Of a DNA stretch of 5,438 bases, positions 1 through 5,438 are shown in pieces; the first letter of the stretch is position 1; the number at the start of each line of letters is the position of its first letter. Under the pieces are notes generated by a model. The model was given only the letters and a program-made list of their open reading frames with translations, searched no databases and had not been told where the DNA came from. This DNA is from an uncultured Collinsella sp. (GTDB taxonomy: Bacteria; Actinomycetota; Coriobacteriia; Coriobacteriales; Coriobacteriaceae). The stretch spans positions 1-5,438 of the forward strand of contig URKU01000114.1 of NCBI GenBank assembly GCA_900548515.1, read 5' to 3'. A program made the position numbers and the translations under genes.

Positions 1-608
1 ACCACCACCGGCTCGGCATCGCAGTCGAGCGCCAACACCAGCGAGCGCGCCACGCGGTCGAGCAGCACCTCACCGGCACCGAGCGCCTGCACGATTAGCA
101 CGCTATCCACGTTGGAGCAGAGCACCTGGCGCTCTCCACGGGCACGGCCGCGCCAACGCTCAAAGCTCGTACGGCGCGGCAGCACGCACTCAATCACGCC
201 CATATCGTGCCCGGGAGCGCGGCGCACCGCCACACGGTCGCCCACGGCGGGCAGCAGCACCTCGTCCTCGCCGCGCGACTTGGCAAACCCCACGGCATGC
301 TCGGCGCGGAAGGTGTCGTCGGCAGTCGCCACCAGCGGAAACCCGCGATCCAAGCGCACCACGGCACCCAGCCGCATCTGCTCGGGCTCCTCGGCATGTG
401 CGCAGAAATCATCAAAGGCAGTCTGCTGGGTTTCATCGACTGGCAGGTCATCAAACGCCGGAACGTCCTGCAGCGCGTCAAGCCCCGGCACGCTTGCCAG
501 CAGCTCCTCAGCAGATACGGGAGCCTCGGTCGCGAGCTTCCGACGACGATCACGCTTAGCCCGCGCCCCCGTCGTCTTTTTCTTCGCCTTAGCCTTAGCC
601 TTGCCCAC
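1..608 (-). CDS. rsgA: Ribosome small-subunit-dependent GTPase A (RsgA/YjeQ/EngC), N-terminal part
   Basis: Partial gene: translating the minus strand from the GTG at 608-606 gives 202 codons without a stop up to the window edge. Family role: RsgA is a cytoplasmic circularly permuted GTPase that acts in late maturation of the 30S ribosomal subunit. Seen here: a Lys/Ala/Arg-rich basic tail (residues 2-24, with KAKAKAKKK), an acidic linker (about 31-78), then the OB-fold region (about 79-150) with GDRVAV at 123-128 and the family hallmark LPRRTSFER at 143-151. Next come QVLCSNVDSVLIVQAL (161-176) and the start of the GTPase domain, LLDRVARSLVLALD (182-195). The NKxDL, P-loop GxSGVGKS and zinc-binding motifs would lie beyond the edge, so activity cannot be judged. 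GTG is chosen because GGGAGG stands five bases upstream and the next in-frame ATG (codon 78) would remove the basic tail. A basic N-terminal tail also occurs in E. coli RsgA. It is separated from the upstream ATPase gene by a terminator and probably has its own promoter. Confidence 0.87.
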   Translation of the reverse strand, partial: MGKAKAKAKKKTTGARAKRDRRRKLATEAPVSAEELLASVPGLDALQDVPAFDDLPVDETQQTAFDDFCAHAEEPEQMRLGAVVRLDRGFPLVATADDTFRAEHAVGFAKSRGEDEVLLPAVGDRVAVRRAPGHDMGVIECVLPRRTSFERWRGRARGERQVLCSNVDSVLIVQALGAGEVLLDRVARSLVLALDCDAEPVV

Positions 609-613
609 AAGCG

Positions 614-619
614 CCTCCC
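614..619 (-). promoter_or_regulatory. Ribosome binding site of rsgA (GGGAGG)
   Basis: On the minus strand GGGAGG is followed by five bases (CGCTT) and then GTG. It is the only good Shine-Dalgarno match near the start of this frame, and it decides for the GTG at 608-606 as start codon, since no in-frame ATG lies nearby. Confidence 0.7.
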
Positions 620-646
620 AGCACCACAAATCACAACTGAGCAGGT

Positions 647-674
647 ATTTTACCCACAAAAAAGAGTCGGTCGA
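647..674 (-). promoter_or_regulatory. Candidate promoter of rsgA
   Basis: On the minus strand TAAAAT (652-647) matches the -10 consensus at five of six positions. TCGACC (674-669) is a weak -35 at 16-base spacing; TTGCTC (678-673) is an alternative at a long 20-base spacing. Either -35 overlaps the terminator hairpin that ends the upstream ATPase transcript. Transcription would start near 640, giving a leader of about 30 bases. Inferred from consensus matching only. Confidence 0.4.
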
Positions 675-693
675 GCAATTGCTCGACCGACTC
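658..693 (-). terminator. Rho-independent terminator of the P-type ATPase gene
   Basis: Positions 664-693 form a perfect 30-base palindrome (GAGTCGGTCGAGCAA and its reverse complement). As RNA this gives a 13-bp GC-rich stem with an AAUU tetraloop. On the minus strand it is followed immediately by six T residues (663-658). No T-run follows on the plus strand, so it acts on minus-strand transcription. It lies about 157 bases after the ATPase stop codon and just before rsgA, separating the two transcripts. Confidence 0.88.
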
Positions 694-735
694 ACACACT
701 TTCCCTCAGCTTATGGTCCCGAGAGGTTATCCGAA

Positions 736-826
736 GGCCCGACCGCCGGGAGGGATTTCTTCTGAGCGATCCCGCAGCGCGAAGCGCGAGGACCAGCGAA
801 GAAGAAACCCCGCAGGCGGTCGGGCC
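736..826. repeat. Long imperfect palindrome (91 bases), possible interspersed repeat or structured 3' UTR
   Basis: The outer arms GGCCCGACCGCC (736-747) and GGCGGTCGGGCC (815-826) are perfect 12-base inverted repeats. Inside them GGGATTTCTTC (752-762) pairs with GAAGAAACCCC (801-811) at ten of eleven positions. At the centre TCC (770-772) can pair with GGA (790-792) around GCGC-GAA-GCGC (777-787). No T-run follows on either strand, so it is not a standard terminator. It lies between the ATPase stop codon and the terminator, so it would be in the ATPase 3' UTR. It could be a REP- or MITE-like palindromic element or an mRNA-stabilising hairpin; with a single copy in the window its class cannot be decided. 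Confidence 0.7.
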
Positions 827-849
827 GGTGGGAAGGATGGCCTTTCGAC

Positions 850-3531
<2,682 letters not shown>

Positions 3532-3538
3532 ATAGAGT

Positions 3539-3635
3539 CCCCTCCTGGGATTCGGGCCACTCAGCAGATTGATGCCCGATCATAATTCCCAGGAGAAGGG
3601 CAAGGGCTCATCAAGGCTGCCGTGCTGAGCGGCAG
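3539..3635 (-). promoter_or_regulatory. Predicted structured 5' leader of the ATPase mRNA, ribosome binding site sequestered
   Basis: Read on the minus strand there are two hairpins. Hairpin 1 is CTGCCG (3635-3630), loop CTCAGCA (3629-3623), CGGCAG (3622-3617). Hairpin 2 pairs CTTCTCCTGGGA (3598-3587) with TCCCAGGAGGGG (3550-3539) as 12 bp with two G-U pairs. An inner stem, TCGGGC (3579-3574) with GCCCGA (3557-3552), closes a 16-base loop. Hairpin 2 buries the whole AGGAGGGG site seven bases before the start codon. The entire seven-base loop of hairpin 1 is complementary to TGCTGAG (3566-3560) in the loop of hairpin 2. It does not match a riboswitch class I recognise. A TATGAT box (3584-3579) lies inside hairpin 2; if that is the real -10, the leader would be too short to fold this way and the repeats could be a DNA operator instead. 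Confidence 0.5.
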
Positions 3636-3649
3636 TTGATAGTGGAGCT

Positions 3650-3679
3650 ATGGTACCCCAAAGCGGCGCGTCTAGCCAA
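3650..3679 (-). promoter_or_regulatory. Candidate promoter of the ATPase gene
   Basis: On the minus strand TTGGCT (3679-3674) and TACCAT (3655-3650), with 18 bases between them, each match the sigma-70 consensus at four of six positions. Transcription from here would begin near 3643, just before hairpin 1 of the leader. A competing -10, TATGAT (3584-3579), is a better hexamer but has no recognisable -35 at normal spacing. Both are weak predictions. Confidence 0.3.
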
Positions 3680-3683
3680 AACA

Positions 3684-3695
3684 TTCCAATTGGAA
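3684..3695. repeat. 12-base perfect palindrome TTCCAATTGGAA, possible operator
   Basis: TTCCAATTGGAA is self-complementary over all 12 bases. It sits four bases upstream of the candidate ATPase -35 box on the minus strand, centred near -46 from the predicted start. Position and symmetry suit a dimeric regulator, but no family can be named and the palindrome is short enough to arise by chance. Confidence 0.35.
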
Positions 3696-3861
3696 ACACG
3701 GCTCGAGTGCAACGATGCAGACCGTGTGATGCTCAACATTGATAAAACGTTTTTTCTTCGGCGCATCGTCAAACTGAAATATCGCCCAGATAGCAGCGGT
3801 CAGAACGGTTGGTAAAGATTTTTCATATACCGTTTTTACCGCAAAAAAAGAACTTCTAATT

Positions 3862-3895
3862 CGGCATACGGTCGATTTTTGAGGGTATTCGGTCG
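3862..3895 (+). promoter_or_regulatory. Two 13-base direct repeats upstream of pyk, possible activator site
   Basis: CGGCATACGGTCG (3862-3874) and GGGTATTCGGTCG (3883-3895) agree at ten of thirteen positions, including the last six (CGGTCG). They start 21 bases apart, two turns of the helix. The second copy covers the -35 region of the pyk promoter, where no good -35 hexamer is present. Tandem direct repeats at this spacing and place are typical of OmpR/PhoB-family activators, but a repressor or chance is possible; the regulator is not identifiable. Confidence 0.4.
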
Positions 3896-3910
3896 TCATT
3901 TCGTTATAAT
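3882..3910 (+). promoter_or_regulatory. Probable pyk promoter with consensus -10 box
   Basis: TATAAT at 3905-3910 is a perfect -10 hexamer. At 16 to 18 bases spacing the upstream hexamers (such as AGGGTA, 3882-3887) do not resemble TTGACA; TTGAGG (3879-3884) is closer but would need a 20-base spacer. Start of transcription would be near 3917, leaving a leader of about 57 bases. A strong -10 with a poor -35 suggests dependence on an activator. Confidence 0.65.
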
Positions 3911-3973
3911 CATCTCAGTTTTATTTCTTATGGTTTATCTATCAGCGCAAGACGATGTCAGATGGAGGTCTGA

Positions 3974-5434
3974 ATGTACAAGCGCACCAAGATTGTATGC
4001 ACCATGGGTCCCGCCTGCGATAGCGACGAGACCATCCGCGAGATGATCAAGGCGGGCATGAACGTCGCCCGTTTTAACTTCTCGCACGGATCCTACGACG
4101 AGCACCACGGTCGCATCGAGCGCGTCCGTCGTATTTCCAAGGAGCTCGGTATGCCCGTCGGCATCCTGCTCGACACCAAGGGCCCCGAGGTCCGCACCGG
4201 CCTTCTGGTCGACGGCAAGAAGGTTGCCGTCAAGACCGGCGACAAGATCGTCGTTACTGCTCAGCCCACGACCGAGGATTTCCACGGCACCGCTGAGCAC
4301 ATCTCCCTCGACTACCTGGCTCTGCCCTCCGAGGTCGAGAAGGGCTCCCTCATCCTGATCGATGACGGCCTGGTTGCCCTTGAGGTCGAGTCCGTCAGCG
4401 GCCAGGACATGACCTGCGTCGTCAAGAATGACGGCCTGATCGGCGAGCGCAAGGGCGTCAACATGCCCAACGTCAACATCTCGCTGCCCGCCATCACCGA
4501 GCGCGATCGTCAGGACATCCTCTTTGGCCTGACCGAGAACATCGACTACATCGCCGCTTCCTTCATCCGTGACGGCGAGTCCGTCCGCGGCATCCGCGAG
4601 CTTTGCCGCGAGAACGGCGGCGAGCACGTGACGATCTTCCCGAAGATCGAGTGCGCCCTGGGCGTCGAGAACTTCGACGAGATCCTCGAGGCTTCCGACG
4701 GCATTATGGTCGCCCGTGGCGACCTGGGCATCGAGATCAAGCCCGAGCTCGTTCCGCACATCCAGAAGGAGATCATCGCCAAGTGCAACGCGGCCTACAA
4801 GCCCGTTATCACCGCTACGCAGATGCTCGACTCCATGCAGCAGAACCCGCGCCCGACGCGCGCCGAGGTTGCCGACGTTGCTAACGCCATCTACGACGGC
4901 ACCGACGCCGTTATGCTCTCTGGCGAGTCCGCTGCCGGTAAGTACCCGGTCGAGGCCGTTAAGATGCAGGCCAGCATTGCTCTCGAGACCGAGAAGTACC
5001 TCCCGGCCCACGCTCCGCTCGAGGTTCCGGCCGACGCTCACGGCACCCGCGTCGTCAACAACGTTGTGGGTATGTCCGCTGTGAACATGGCCACCACCGT
5101 TGGCGCCAAGTGCATCACCGTGCCGACGACCACCGGTCGTACCGCCCGCCTGATCTCGCACTTCCGTCCCAACATGCCGATCTGCGCGTTCTCCCGCCAC
5201 GAGTGGGCCGTCCAGCAGATGATCATGTACTGGGGCGTTATCCCGCACCAAGCCGAGATTACTCAGGGCACCGTCAACGGCACGATCGTCAAGGCGATCG
5301 AGACCGCTAAGGAGCTCGGCTACGTCGAGGCCGGCGATCTGACCGTCGCTACCGCCGGCGATCCCCGCATGAGCGTCCAGCTCGAGGATAAGGTCTCCTC
5401 GACCAACGTCGCTTACGTCGCTCAGGTGCGCTAA
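3974..5434 (+). CDS. pyk: Pyruvate kinase
   Basis: Complete 486-residue glycolytic enzyme that converts phosphoenolpyruvate and ADP to pyruvate and ATP in the cytoplasm. The A domain begins TKIVCTMGPA (5-14), then NFSHG (35-39) and DTKGPEVRTG (67-76); the B domain lid covers about 72-168. Catalytic residues seen: R33, K224 in FPKIE, E226 and D250 (ARGDLG) for the metal ion, and T282 in ATQML (281-285). The family segment PTRAEVADVANAIYDG (294-309) follows. E72 is the residue that in characterised enzymes marks K+ dependence; the K+ ligands N35, S37, D67 and T68 are also present. The C-terminal domain (about 345-486) has an effector-loop-like TTTGRTAR (385-392); there is no extra C-terminal PEP-utiliser domain. 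The signature after K224 reads KIECALGV, unlike the usual KIEN or KIES. The ATG follows GGAGG by five bases; the stop is TAA (5432-5434). Codon use by eye favours C- and T-ending codons, as in highly expressed genes. Its terminator is outside the window. Confidence 0.97.
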   Translation: MYKRTKIVCTMGPACDSDETIREMIKAGMNVARFNFSHGSYDEHHGRIERVRRISKELGMPVGILLDTKGPEVRTGLLVDGKKVAVKTGDKIVVTAQPTTEDFHGTAEHISLDYLALPSEVEKGSLILIDDGLVALEVESVSGQDMTCVVKNDGLIGERKGVNMPNVNISLPAITERDRQDILFGLTENIDYIAASFIRDGESVRGIRELCRENGGEHVTIFPKIECALGVENFDEILEASDGIMVARGDLGIEIKPELVPHIQKEIIAKCNAAYKPVITATQMLDSMQQNPRPTRAEVADVANAIYDGTDAVMLSGESAAGKYPVEAVKMQASIALETEKYLPAHAPLEVPADAHGTRVVNNVVGMSAVNMATTVGAKCITVPTTTGRTARLISHFRPNMPICAFSRHEWAVQQMIMYWGVIPHQAEITQGTVNGTIVKAIETAKELGYVEAGDLTVATAGDPRMSVQLEDKVSSTNVAYVAQVR

Positions 5435-5438
5435 ATCG

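Larger units (their letters stand above)
3700..3973. other. AT-rich divergent intergenic region between the ATPase gene and pyk
   Basis: From about 3720 to 3930 the sequence is visibly richer in A and T than the coding DNA on both sides. It holds the 10-base palindrome AAAACGTTTT (3744-3753), an inverted pair GGTAAA (3811-3816) and TTTACC (3835-3840), several short A/T tracts (3749-3754, 3819-3823, 3833-3837, 3843-3849, 3876-3880) that could bend the DNA, and the pyk promoter with its direct repeats. A 75-codon open frame on the minus strand (3899-3672) spans most of it. That frame has no ribosome binding site, uses codons rare in the neighbours (ATA, AGA, TTA) and is not recognisable, so it is not called as a gene. 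Confidence 0.6.

Noticed and set aside
736..826. The large palindrome as a terminator
   Set aside because: No T-run follows on either strand, and a classical terminator for the same transcript lies at 658-693.
3579..3584. TATGAT as the -10 box of the ATPase gene
   Set aside because: A good hexamer, but nothing like TTGACA lies 15 to 19 bases upstream, and it sits inside the predicted hairpin. Not excluded, only less favoured.
3617..3635. Hairpin 1 as a transcription attenuator
   Set aside because: On the minus strand the six-bp stem is followed by CCTTGATGAGCC, with no run of T, so intrinsic termination is unlikely.
3672..3899. 75-codon minus-strand frame in the intergenic region as a gene
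   Set aside because: No ribosome binding site before its ATG, unusual codons, no recognisable homology, and it overlaps the pyk regulatory repeats; kept only as a low-interest observation.
3935..5251. 438-codon minus-strand open frame opposite pyk
   Set aside because: Same artefact: antisense to a clear pyruvate kinase, with biased Asp/Gly/Val/Leu composition and no recognisable domain.

Overview
The window looks like ordinary chromosome from a GC-rich Gram-positive bacterium. High-GC coding sequence, strong AGGAGG-type ribosome binding sites, a GTG start and the style of the encoded proteins fit Actinomycetota of the Coriobacteriia (Collinsella-like) best. That assignment is inferred from general appearance, not from a database search. 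No mobile element, CRISPR array, tRNA or rRNA is visible.

Layout: (1) 1-608, minus strand: the first ~202 codons of rsgA, a ribosome-maturation GTPase, cut by the left window edge before its GTPase motifs. (2) 609-849: a non-coding gap holding a probable rsgA promoter, a perfect 30-base palindromic terminator facing the minus strand (it ends the ATPase transcript), and a 91-base imperfect palindrome of unknown role. (3) 850-3531, minus strand: a complete 893-residue P2A-type (Ca2+-transporting) P-type ATPase. (4) 3532-3973: a 442-base divergent intergenic region, clearly more AT-rich than its flanks from about 3720 to 3930. The ATPase side carries a predicted structured mRNA leader that buries the ribosome binding site and has two loops with complementary sequence. 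The pyruvate kinase side carries a perfect TATAAT box with a weak -35 and a pair of 13-base direct repeats spaced 21 bases apart. (5) 3974-5434, plus strand: a complete 486-residue pyruvate kinase.

The three genes do not form an operon or one pathway. rsgA and the ATPase gene share a strand but are separated by a terminator; pyk is divergent from the ATPase gene. I see no new multi-gene system. The most interesting signals are non-coding: the ATPase leader (3539-3635), the large palindrome in its 3' region (736-826), and the operator-like repeats before pyk (3862-3895).
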